Source of the DNA: Anas platyrhynchos
Taxonomy: Eukaryota; Chordata; Aves; Anseriformes; Anatidae
Direction of reading: 5' to 3'
Assembly (NCBI RefSeq): GCF_047663525.1
Contig: NC_092616.1
Span: 4,377,501-4,441,500, forward strand
Length of the DNA: 64,000 nucleotides
Below the pieces are notes generated by a model that was not told the origin of the DNA, made no database searches, and saw only the letters and a program-made list of their open reading frames with translations. Shown here in pieces: positions 55,498 through 64,000 of this stretch. The position numbers and the translations under genes were made by a program. Within the stretch, counting starts at the first letter, position 1. The number at the start of each line of letters is the position of its first letter.

Positions 55498-56159
55498 GGA
55501 ATCTGCACTTTTCAGGGGTGAAGTTAGAAAGCATTGGAGGTGCCCACAGTTCTAGGTGCCTGCCCATATCCTCCCACACACCCTGCCCCTCATAATTATC
55601 CTGCCTCAGGGCAGATCATTGTGTGGCATTCTGAAATAGTTTACTCTGACCTTAAACAAAACCTGAAACACATTCAGGACACATAACCATACGTACAGGC
55701 TCGTTGGAACATCCCAAGGATTCCAAGTTTTGAAGAGCTATTGTAACTAGCTTTGGGGAGAAGAAGTGTCCCCCCTCATCCCTTCCATAGATTGGCTCCC
55801 CGAGGAGAAAAGTGAAGACTGTTAATTATAAATAGTTTCTTAGAGAAAGTTCCTCAAGCATGGAGGTGACAGCAATGCTGAGTACAACTACCAGATTTGT
55901 CTCATGATCAGTAATTTTATCACAACATAAGGCAGTGTTAGGCCGTGGAGTAAACTAATAACCATAAACCAGCTCCCACAAAGGATAAACAGCACAACAG
56001 GGAACACACACAATATGTAATGTGCTACCCAACACAGTTCTGAGACCAAACACAACTACTACACCAACAAAAAATGAACATTGTGGTCAGCAACTATGAA
56101 GCTGATCTATTGCTTATAACAACTTTATTTTAACATGATCCAGTCATATCTGTCATTAT

Positions 56160-56602
56160 CTGAGCCCTTTATGGCCCACACAGGATTCATTTGTGAAGGA
56201 GGGCATCCCACAGGAGGGACCCAGAGAGGGCAGAGATTGACCATCAAGGAGCAGTGGAAACAATGTCATGGACTCACTGCAATTCCCAATTCTCCTGTTC
56301 CACCTAGGAGAAGGAGTTACAAGAGGCTGGATGGGGGGAATGGTGTTTTTAGTTTGCTTGCGGTTCCTCAAGGTTGTAGTCTGCCACTGATAGGCAATAA
56401 AATATATTAATCTGCCTATGCTAAGTCTGTCTTGCCTGTGATGATAATTGGTACCCATGAGGATATTTGGTGGGTGACCTCCTGTTCTACCCCAAGCCTT
56501 GAGCTCTTTTCATTATATTTTTCCCCCCTTTTCCTTGTAGGTGGGGAAGTAAAGGAGCGGTGGCCATGGAGTTCACCTGTGTACCTGTGTAAAACCACCA
56601 CA
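56160..56602 (+). mobile_element. ERVL-type LTR 3' portion in spacer S, copy 3
   Basis: Same LTR as at 39,120-39,567, with which it is nearly identical, ending AAAACCACCACA. The 5' part is missing. Confidence 0.75.
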
Positions 56603-59209
56603 GTAGGGACATTGGAAGGGTCCAGCACCAGGGCTGTGGCCATCCAGAGACGGCAACTCAGCATCCAGGACATGCTCTGCCAGGCTGGCTGCATAGCAGG
56701 GAAAGGAGAGAGGTTCCCCTGAAGGAGAGCAGTAGAAGAGGAAGTCTTGATTTCCAACTCAGGTATTTCTGGAACAGTCCTGAGAGGCCTGTGGAGCTGC
56801 AGGCCACACCAGTCTCTGGGACACCGGACGTCCTTCCTCCCAGAGCCAGATCCTGAAGAGGCACCAGCTCCCAGGGAAACCTGGCCCTGGACTGTCCCCA
56901 TCACAAGGAGGTTGAGCCATGCCCAGAGGAGCCCTGGGGCTTAGGGCACCCCTAACATCAGGACCCAGGAATCCTGGCTACCACATACTCCCCTGAGCCC
57001 AGAGGGACACTCAGGCAAGGCTCTTGCAGCAGCCACCAGCCATTTCCAGCCCACCGCAAAGCTTTGGACAGCTGACAGCCCCTGTGACACATCTTGGGAA
57101 GGGGCTCCTGACACCCTTACCTTTGAGGGAGAGCTGCAGGAGCACTGGGAACAGGGAAGTCATGTCAGAGGCGATGGTCACCCTCCAGCAGCCCTCCATC
57201 TCACTTGCTGCTGGCCCTCAGCTCAGGACAAGGGATGCGCGCCCTGGCTCTTCAACCACAGCTCCTCTGCAAGGTGCCCCTGCTCCTCCACCCGTCAGCG
57301 AGGGTCGCCCAGTGCAAGCTTGCTGCCTGCTGACCCCACTCCTGGCCACAGAAGGACAGTGTTGGGGAGCACCCAAGCAGTGCCCAGCAGGGACCAGGCC
57401 TTGCAGGGAAGTGCCGGCACTGCCGCTGCTCCAGTGACGATATCCTGGTGATGCAGTGCACCCCCTGTGACATCAACCTGTGACATTTGAAGGCCTGTGA
57501 GGTCAGCAGCATGGAGATCGCACAGCTCAGGAGAGAGATAAGAGATTCACTTCCCTTCTGCCCAGTTCTTTTCGGGATCAGGAACAGATCAGGGACATCT
57601 CCAAATGGTAGCAAAGGCCATGGAGTAAAGGAAGTGGAGCCTTGGAGAAATCACTACTGCCCCCTTATACCAACATGCTTCTGCTGTTGGGAGCCCTCCC
57701 ACACTGGTTGGGTTTGAGGCTTGTCCTGGGGCTTGGCTTTTTCAAAAGATGGGAGCAAAGGCACCTGGGATGGAACAGCCCCTCGGTGTGCCTGAACTCT
57801 TCACTGCATAGAACTCACTTCTGAAAGAAAGATGGGCTTTACAGAGTGAATTGGGGTACATACCAGGGCCTCAGCACCATCCCCCAGTCGGCCATGCAGG
57901 AGGCAGAGGTGGTACACGAGGGAAGGGCAGCCGTACCCTCAACATGTCATGATGAGAGAGAGGAGTAGGGAAGTGCTGCAGACAAAAAGGGGAGTGGGGA
58001 GAATGGTCTAGGATGGATGCCATGCTCCCCTGTAGGCTGCCACAGCCTCCCCACAGCACACAGCTTTGGGCCTTCAGAGGAGTTGGAGACCACAGAAGAG
58101 GCTGAGGTGGGGGGGCAGCCTGCCCATTGCAGCTGGGCTGCCAGATCTGCCTGCAGGAGACCACTTGTGTCTTGGTGTCCACAATGGAGGAGGAAGCCAT
58201 CCTGATTTAGGATCTAAGCTCTCTCATTTCAGGAGACCTGTGGCATGCTGAAGGCAGGACTGCAGCCCCTGACCGTACTGCACACAGATGTACCTGGTCC
58301 CGTGTCAGCTGGACCATGTCAAGTGGGCTGCAGGGAAACATAAGGCTGAGCCTGTGCAATGCTGGGTATAGGTCTGTCCCCTAAACCTCATCTCTTTCCA
58401 TGTGCTGAAAAGCAGCTGGACTACCACATGTCTTGTGCAAGAGGAGTGTCAAGACACAGGTTTTCCTGTTTGCAAGTCCCAGATCCTGGTGAACATCACC
58501 TAGGTTGGCCCATCTGGCTGCTGTGCACAGAAGCTGTCTCCAAGAACCCACAGAAAACATGGGGAATGTTTGCACCGAGCACTGTCACTGTCCTGTGATT
58601 AAAGTCACTGTCTCGGTGATTAAAGGCCCCCAAGGTGACATGGGGTCATTGAACTCAACTTACTCCAATGGCTTCCATAAGACTTTGCCCAATTCTTTAG
58701 CCTGCCTTCAGAGATTTACCTCCTGCCATGCTGTCACCTGACTAACGCACATTTTGAACCCACAAGGGTTCCCCCAATCTGCTGCCCAATCCATAGAAGA
58801 GATTGACGCATCCAGGCAGCTTCTTTCATGCTGAGGGCAAATCCCTGTTGATCATCCCCAATTGTCTCTTCTGAAGAATCTGCACCCATTCAGCATGACC
58901 ACACTGTCACCCTGACTGACTCTCATCTGACCTTCACCCACAACGGCTCCCCCAAGCTGCTGCCCATCCCATAGAGGAGCTGCTCCTGCAAATGGAGGAC
59001 AATACTCTGTTATTCATCACCCCATCCAATGTCCCTATCCAGCACAATGCCCCAAGCTGAGGGACATGTCTCCTGACACCTCGTCAGATGTCAATGTCCC
59101 AGCCCTGTGACAGCAGATTGCGATCCAGCTGCTCCTGCCTGTGCCCTAGGCTATGGGCATTGGGGCACAAGTGGGCTGTGTGTCGTGCTTGTGAACAGGA
59201 CGAAGGGAC

Positions 59210-59617
59210 AGGACAAAGAAATTGATTCCTTCTGGAAAAGGAGAAATAACCCTGCTGTCAAGAAGTGTGTGTGCCAGGTGAGGGAGGGAAGCCCAGGGAT
59301 CCCTTCAGGCTGTTTCCCAGCAGGTTCCCCTGCAGCCCCAGGGCCATGTGCAGGGAGCCCTGTGGGGGGCAGAGCAAGGGAGGCCTTGGGCTGGGCCTCT
59401 GCTGCTGAGCTGGGCCGGGCTCCTGGGCCCAAGGGGAGCTCCTGGCAAGCGGGCAGCGCTGCAGAGAGACAGCTCTGCCCAGGAGCAGCTCCTCTGCACA
59501 GCGCAGCAGGGCTGGGGGCACTGCCTGCAGAGACACAGTGCTTAAAGGCAGGCAGAAGTGGCAGCATGCCCAGAGCTCCCTGCGGGAGAAGACTTCCCAG
59601 CCCTGCACCCGGTAAGT
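59210..59617 (+). promoter_or_regulatory. OR8 upstream module: block C, first exon and splice donor (type II)
   Basis: Block C is at about 59,262-59,530. The exon is inferred to end at 59,611, with GTAAGT at 59,612-59,617. Between C and the donor is the type II sequence shared with OR2 (CACAGTGCTTAAAGGCAGG). The Olf/EBF-like CCCAAGGG is at 59,428-59,435, and an AAATTGATT homeodomain-type site is at 59,219-59,227. The 289-codon frame 59,107-59,976 runs across promoter, exon, donor and block B and is not a gene. Confidence 0.68.
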
Positions 59618-59669
59618 GTCTGGCTGGAGGGCAATGCAGCCGTAGTTCCTGGAAGCAGGAGAAGCCGGG

Positions 59670-59870
59670 GGTGCAGGCAGGGGTGTCCAGGGCTGTGGTG
59701 CAGAGCAGGGTCCCTGCTGTGGCCCAGGGGCTGTGTGGCGGGGCAGGGCCTCTGCCGCCTGCCAGGCTCAGCACTCAGCCTGCCCGGGGAGCTGCTCAGG
59801 GCGCTGCGGGGAGAAGCTGCGGGTGGAAGGAGCCCCCCCTGGCAGGGCAGGGTCCTGCTGCTCACAGCTC
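59670..59870 (+). repeat. Block B of the OR-associated upstream module (OR8), shortened
   Basis: Matches the other B blocks to about 59,862, then skips about 30 bp to the shared CTCACAGCTCCAC end. Block A is absent and the inferred intron is only about 0.5 kb (59,612-60,126), the shortest here. Confidence 0.78.
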
Positions 59871-60136
59871 CACAGTGCAAGCAGGATGTATCCAAGGGGA
59901 CTTTAAAAGAGCAGGGATAAAGTTGAGAATTCCTCGTTCACTCTTACTCTCTGCTTACATTTTTCTCTTTGCCTAAGTGAGAATAGAAATAAAGTCTCCT
60001 ATTCCAGGAGAGAGGCATTTTTACATAGAGGTAGGGGTTTTCAGTGAGAGATGGATTAAGTTTTTCTCAGAGATCCCTCTCCTCATTATCACTGTCTTTC
60101 CTTCCTTGGATCATCCCATTCTCTAGGATGTCTCAG

Positions 60137-61186
60137 ATGTCCAACAGCAGCTCTATCACAGAGTTCCTTCTCCTGCCATTTGCAGACACACGGGAGCTGC
60201 AGCTCTTGCACTTCACGCTCTTCCTGGGCATCTACCTGGCTGCCCTCCTGGGCAACGGTCTCGTCCTCACTGCCATAGCCTGCGACCACCACCTCCACAC
60301 CCCCATGTACTTCTTCCTCCTCAACCTTGCCCTCCTCGACCTAGGCTGCATCTCCACCACTGTCCCCAAAGCCATGGCCAATTCCCTCTGGGACACCAGG
60401 ACCATCTCCTACACAGGATGTGCCGCACAGGTCTTTTCATTTATCTTCTTGATATCAGCAGAGTATTTCCTTCTCACCATCATGGCCTATGACCGCTACA
60501 TTGCCATCTGCAAGCCACTGCACTACAGGAGCCTCCTGGGCAGCAGAGCTTGTGCCCAGATGGCAGCAGCTGCCTGGGGCAGTGGCTTTCTCTATGCTCT
60601 GCTGCACACTGCCAATACATTTTCCCTGCCCCTCTGCCAAGGCAATGCCATGGACCAGTTCTTCTGTGAAATTCCCCAGGTCCTCAAGCTCTCTTGCACA
60701 GACTCCTACCTCAGGGAAGCTGGGCTTCTCACGTTCTCTTCCTTTCTGGGTTTTGGATGCTTTGTTTTTATTGTTCTGTCCTATGTTCAGATCTTCAGGG
60801 TTGTTCTGAGGATCCCCTCTGAGCAGGGCCGGCACAAAGCCTTTTCCACATGCATCCCTCACCTCTCCGTGGTCTCACTCTTTTTCAGCACTGTCATATT
60901 TGCCTACCTGAAGCCACTCTCCATCTCCTCCCCAAACCTGAACCTCGTTGTGGCAGTTCTGTACTCAGTGCTGCCTCCAGTATTGAACCCCTTCATCTAC
61001 AGCATGAGGAACCAGGATCTCAGGGATTCAATATGGAAACTGTTGATTGGGTTTTTATCTGTGGCCACAGGCTGTCTACCTTTTTCTGCAAATGACTCCC
61101 AGCGTATGTCACGACAGGCACTCTTGCCTTTCTCTTTGGTGTTTGTTGATTTATTTGGTTGTTTTTCCTTTGTGTCCTTGTTGTAA
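60137..61186 (+). CDS. OR8: intact olfactory receptor (OR14-like) with a long C-terminal tail
   Basis: Open frame of 349 codons from MSNSSS at 60,137. A second in-frame ATG at 60,128 lies two bases after the acceptor AG (60,125-60,126) and could add three residues. The conserved methionine is preferred. [23 protein letters not shown]147, ECL2 cysteines and NPFIYSMRN are present. After TM7 the tail runs about 30-40 residues longer than in OR6 or OR7 and ends in a hydrophobic stretch rich in F, V and L. The usual stop has been lost or shifted. The core looks functional; the effect of the tail is unknown. AATAAA is at 61,289-61,294. Confidence 0.94.
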   Translation: MSNSSSITEFLLLPFADTRELQLLHFTLFLGIYLAALLGNGLVLTAIACDHHLHTPMYFFLLNLALLDLGCISTTVPKAMANSLWDTRTISYTGCAAQVFSFIFLISAEYFLLTIMAYDRYIAICKPLHYRSLLGSRACAQMAAAAWGSGFLYALLHTANTFSLPLCQGNAMDQFFCEIPQVLKLSCTDSYLREAGLLTFSSFLGFGCFVFIVLSYVQIFRVVLRIPSEQGRHKAFSTCIPHLSVVSLFFSTVIFAYLKPLSISSPNLNLVVAVLYSVLPPVLNPFIYSMRNQDLRDSIWKLLIGFLSVATGCLPFSANDSQRMSRQALLPFSLVFVDLFGCFSFVSLL

Positions 61187-61288
61187 TGTTGTCTACACAG
61201 AAAAGCCCTTCACTTCCTTCTACCTGAGTATTCCCTTGTCTGTGTGACCTATGGTTTCAGTGAAAAAAAGGCTCTGTGTATTTAATCA

Positions 61289-61294
61289 AAATAA
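61289..61294 (+). promoter_or_regulatory. Candidate polyadenylation signal of OR8
   Basis: AATAAA 103 bp after the stop. No homologous position in the other ORs, so support is only the motif and its spacing. Confidence 0.45.
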
Positions 61295-61299
61295 ATGAG

Positions 61300-61540
61300 G
61301 CTGGAGCAATTTCTTTCTCTGAGACCTATTTTCAGTGGATTAATAAACAGGAATAGTAAACCTTTTTCTCTCTGCAGCAGGTCAGGGCAGGCTGCCCTGG
61401 CCCTGGGGTGGCAGGAGATGCCTGAAGACCCCCAGGAATGGTACGGAGGGGCTGAAGGCCTCTGAGGGTTTGCTGCAGAGGAGAACAGGACACAGCAGGG
61501 GACACTGACCTCTGTATGCTTGTGCCATGGTACCAAGATG
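61300..61540. repeat. Inverted repeat arm, partner at 63,590-63,810
   Basis: About 61,380-61,530 matches the reverse complement of 63,590-63,720. Both contain CAGGGGACACTGACCTCTGTA and a run starting GGCTGCC(C)TGGCCC when read the same way. Identity looks like roughly three quarters. The element type is unknown. Confidence 0.7.
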
Positions 61541-61659
61541 AACTATTCCTGCTGAAGTTACAGTTAAAGAGGAAACAAAAGGAACACAAGGCCACTGCCG
61601 AATTTATCAGGAAGAGCTGTATAAAGATCAGAGTTTGTTAGCTTGTCGTCTTTGGCCTG

Positions 61660-61725
61660 ACCCAAATGATGTGGCAGGTCTTTCCCAATCTACATGGCAC
61701 TATGGTTCTATGATTCTATGAGTCC
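61660..61725 (+). mobile_element. CR1 LINE 3' tail remnant
   Basis: About 65 bp ending in the CR1 octamers (TATGGTTCTATGATTCTATGA), preceded by decayed 3' UTR sequence. Confidence 0.75.
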
Positions 61726-62500
61726 AACATAAGTCACAATCATTGGAAGGCAGCCACTGCAGTCTGGGAACTCGAAACTATGGCCTGGACAAGCCCATAG
61801 GTTCTGTGAGGGATTCCTGCGGGAATGCACCATGCATCCTGGCACACTTGGCAGTGCATTGCTGGAGTTAAGTACACTTGAAATGGCAATTGAGACCCTG
61901 AGAAACTCGTGTTGAGTTACATTTGACAAACTGAGGCTGAAAGACTCTAGAGCAGGTGACTGTGAGTGGCTGTGGCAGAGCCCAGCAGCTTGTCCCAGTC
62001 TAGAAATATGCCCTCTACCAACTAGGGAAATTAGAAGGCATTAATATGAACAGACACATCAGGTCAATCAGCGTAGTAAGGGGAAGTAATAGTTATTGTG
62101 CTATAGGTGCAGCAGGCAATAGGCCTCGGATTGGGCCTCAGAAGACTCAAGCAGATTAAATCCGGTTCATCCGTGAGCTAAGACAAACACTGTGAGCACA
62201 GAGAAGGACACGGAGTGGTGCCCTCCCATGAAGGAGGATGCAGAGCGCAGCTGTAAGAGGCGTCTTGCTTGTGCCACAACCAACACAGGTTCAGCTGAAG
62301 TGAAAGCCCCAGCCCAGGACAATGGAGTGAAGGTCCCTAGGCACAACTGCAGAAAGACTTTGCAAGGCCAGTGACAATTTGAAACACCAAATACATCTTG
62401 GTGGTAGTAGGTCCTTTTGGCACATGGGCAGATGTCCTCCCTGGCAAAACCACCACGGAGGCCACCACTGCAAAGCTGCTGCATAACACCGACTTTTGTC
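61726..62500. other. Intergenic DNA
   Basis: No repeat or gene is recognised. The frame 62,167-62,544 (minus) has no domain that I can name and lacks support. Confidence 0.4.
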
Positions 62501-62900
62501 CCTGGGGTCCAGACAGGGGAGAGGGAAGGGGAGAGGCAGGCCATGGGGAGGGGGCTGGAGTGAGGTCACTGCCACTGCAGCAGCCTGATTGGCCCTCAGA
62601 AGGGCTGGCCGGCAGGCACTGTGACATCATCCCGCGCATCAGAGAGCCCCCTGGGCAGCAATGACGTCACTGCAGAGGGGAGGGCGAGGGGCTGGCAGAG
62701 CCCCATCGAGGGGCTGGCTGGGGGTCCCCTCTGCTGCAGCCACCTGGCGGTGCGGGGCAGGCAGGAGGGCAGGAAGGGTTCGTGGCCGCCTTGCTCAGGG
62801 CGAGCCCTGGGTGAGCTGGGTGAGAAATCTGAGCCTTAGCTCCAGCAGAAGCTCTTCTCTTTGCTCTTGACTTTTCTTGGTAACACCACTTCCAGGTGAG
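62501..62900 (+). promoter_or_regulatory. GC-rich stretch with a perfect CRE and a donor-like site
   Basis: Composition rises in G+C. TGACGTCA, the perfect cAMP-response element palindrome, is at 62,662-62,669 and a TGACATCA variant is near 62,621. A donor-like CAGGTGAGC occurs at about 62,893-62,901. These could be the promoter and first exon of a gene to the right of the window, or coincidence. Confidence 0.25.
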
Positions 62901-64000
62901 CTCTGCCCTAGCTAAAACCATATCTCCATCTCCACCATAAATTTCTGTTTTTGGAGCCTGTCCTTGCTGTCATGCCCTGACAGATCCTTCATGGCCCCTC
63001 TCAGAGCCCTGTCCCTGCATCGTTCCAGCCCCACTGCCCCACACATGGTCCCACAGCTGTGCTGCTAGGGCACCGCAAATGGCAGTGCACATTCAGGGCT
63101 TGGTCGAGCTCCCCCCATTACAATCCTAATGGCATTAAGATTGTAATGTCATTAGGATTGTAATGTCCTAATGGTCCCCTCCTGCCATGGCCCTCCTTCC
63201 TTTGCAGCCTCCTCCAGCCCACGGCTCTGCCCTGACCCAGCCACGTCCCATGGGGGTCTCTGCAGACAGCCCGGATCCAGGTCTGCAGGGCTCTAGGCCA
63301 GGACAGACTGGCATGGCTGGCCATTCCCCTGAGACAGGTTTTGAGTGCCAGCTCTTGACCTTCCTGCCCTCTGCCCACCTCCCTGCCCTCTGCCCACCTC
63401 CCTGCCCTCTGCTCAGCTCCCTGCCTTTTGTCCCAGCCCAGTGGCACTGGCCCCATGGTAGTGCCCACCATAGGTTGCTGCATGGCTCTGGGCACTGCCA
63501 CCACAGCCACAGCCCCTCTGAAGGGCACAGCAGCTCCTGGGGGCACAGAGGGCTCAGCCCCACAGATGTGGACATCCATATCACCAGCGTACAGAGGTCA
63601 GTGTCCCCTGCAGTGCCCCTGCCCTCCTCAGATCCTTGAGAGATATGTAGCCCCTCGGTGCCATCCACGGGACTCCTCAGGCATTTCCTGCAGCCCCGGG
63701 GCCAGGGCTGCCTGCCCCGACCGGCTGCTGCCAGAAAGGGGTTTGATGTTCCCATTAGTTCCTCATCAGCTCAGGGTGGGTCTCAAACAAAGCGATTTCA
63801 GTAAGTTCATTTATTTTGTTTATATACACAAAGAACCTGGTTCCTCATTTACATGAACATTCACGCAAGATGTGTTGGTACTTATGTACAAAGGGATGAA
63901 TAAAGACATTTGTAGAAAACAGTTCCACAAGAAGAAAAAAATAACAAATCAAAACAAAGTGAAAACAAAGAGTCACCTCTGAAGTAAAACCAGGCTTTGA
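62901..64000. other. Intergenic DNA with a hairpin and a short tandem repeat
   Basis: 63,116-63,131 and 63,150-63,165 are a perfect 16-bp inverted repeat. 63,358-63,427 has about three units of a 19-20 bp repeat (CCCTGCCCTCTGCCCACCT). 63,590-63,810 is the second arm of the inverted repeat with 61,300-61,540. I see no gene to the window end. Confidence 0.6.

Larger units (their letters stand above)
54540..59262 (+). repeat. Spacer S, copy 3
   Basis: Direct copy of 37,493-41,100 and inverted copy of 29,310-34,014. Nearly identical to copy 1 from about 57,420 to 59,262. In 57,024-57,430 it carries several differences that copies 1 and 2 lack. It contains a microsatellite (55,458-55,497), an ERVL-type LTR part (56,160-56,602) and no supported gene. 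Confidence 0.88.

Noticed and set aside
59107-59976. 289-codon open frame, and similar long frames at 7,473-8,165, 7,654-8,211, 42,110-42,616 and 43,001-43,519
   Set aside because: They run through the upstream module across a conserved splice donor, are open in several frames at once because of GC richness, and are broken by non-triplet indels in sister copies. No domain is recognisable.
26174-61186. The whole repeated structure as an assembly artefact (collapsed or duplicated haplotypes)
   Set aside because: Copies have private insertions, different microsatellite lengths and mosaic differences, which favours real duplications. It cannot be excluded for the nearly identical 29.3-31.1 and 57.4-59.3 kb parts without read data.
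62167-62544. 125-codon minus-strand frame
   Set aside because: No recognisable domain, overlapping open frames on both strands, no paralogue in the window and no splice or promoter context.

Overview
The window is vertebrate nuclear DNA, almost certainly from a bird. It carries CR1 LINE fragments with the avian 3' octamer tail, avian ERVL-type and ERVK-like solo LTRs, and intron-less olfactory receptor (OR) coding exons of the large bird-specific group usually annotated as OR14J1-like or OR14C36-like (gamma-c clade). There is no sign of bacterial or viral gene organisation. Nearly all other open frames are chance frames in GC-rich repeats or antisense shadows of OR exons.

The window is an OR cluster. 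Eight OR loci plus one small remnant are visible: OR1 (-) 3,351-4,054, 5'-truncated; OR2 (-) 4,814-6,061, open but fused at its C-terminus to a CR1 fragment; OR3 (+) 14,944-15,867, one nonsense codon; OR4 (-) 26,174-27,136, open but with a damaged DRY motif; OR5 (-) about 34,019-34,200, N-terminal fragment; OR6 (+) 44,669-45,628, intact; OR7 (-) 50,360-51,319, intact; OR8 (+) 60,137-61,186, intact with a long tail; and a 72-bp scrap at 47,087-47,722 split by a solo LTR.

The most informative feature outside the coding exons is a GC-rich module that recurs 5' of seven of the eight OR exons, always in the gene's own orientation. It has block C, a conserved GTAAGT splice donor, then blocks B and A inside the intron, followed by a pyrimidine-tract acceptor 14-53 bp (usually 20-40 bp) before the ATG. 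I read it as the promoter, non-coding first exon and intron of the OR genes. Block C carries a CCCTTGGG palindrome that matches the Olf/EBF core. It is kept in five copies and altered at OR3 (a pseudogene) and OR7.

The second theme is recent large-scale duplication. Segment alpha (about 740-4,054) and segment beta (about 21,755-26,935) are direct copies. A 3-5 kb spacer (S) is present three times: inverted at 29,310-34,014 and forward at 37,493-41,100 and 54,540-59,260. The first two copies form a palindrome-like inverted repeat around a 3.5-kb centre, and its tip coincides with the truncation of OR5. Copy 1 is a mosaic: part matches copy 2 and part matches copy 3, which suggests gene conversion. 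OR5/OR6 and OR7/OR8 are divergent head-to-head pairs sharing this spacer.

The rest (8.2-13 kb, 16-21.5 kb, 45.6-50.3 kb, 61.2-64 kb) is repeat-rich intergenic DNA: CR1 pieces, LTRs, a 42-bp and a 9-bp tandem array in an LTR-like segment, degenerate GGGTTA-rich sequence, and unassigned low-copy repeats. All similarity statements come from reading the window against itself. No database search was possible, so family names rest on recognition of motifs.
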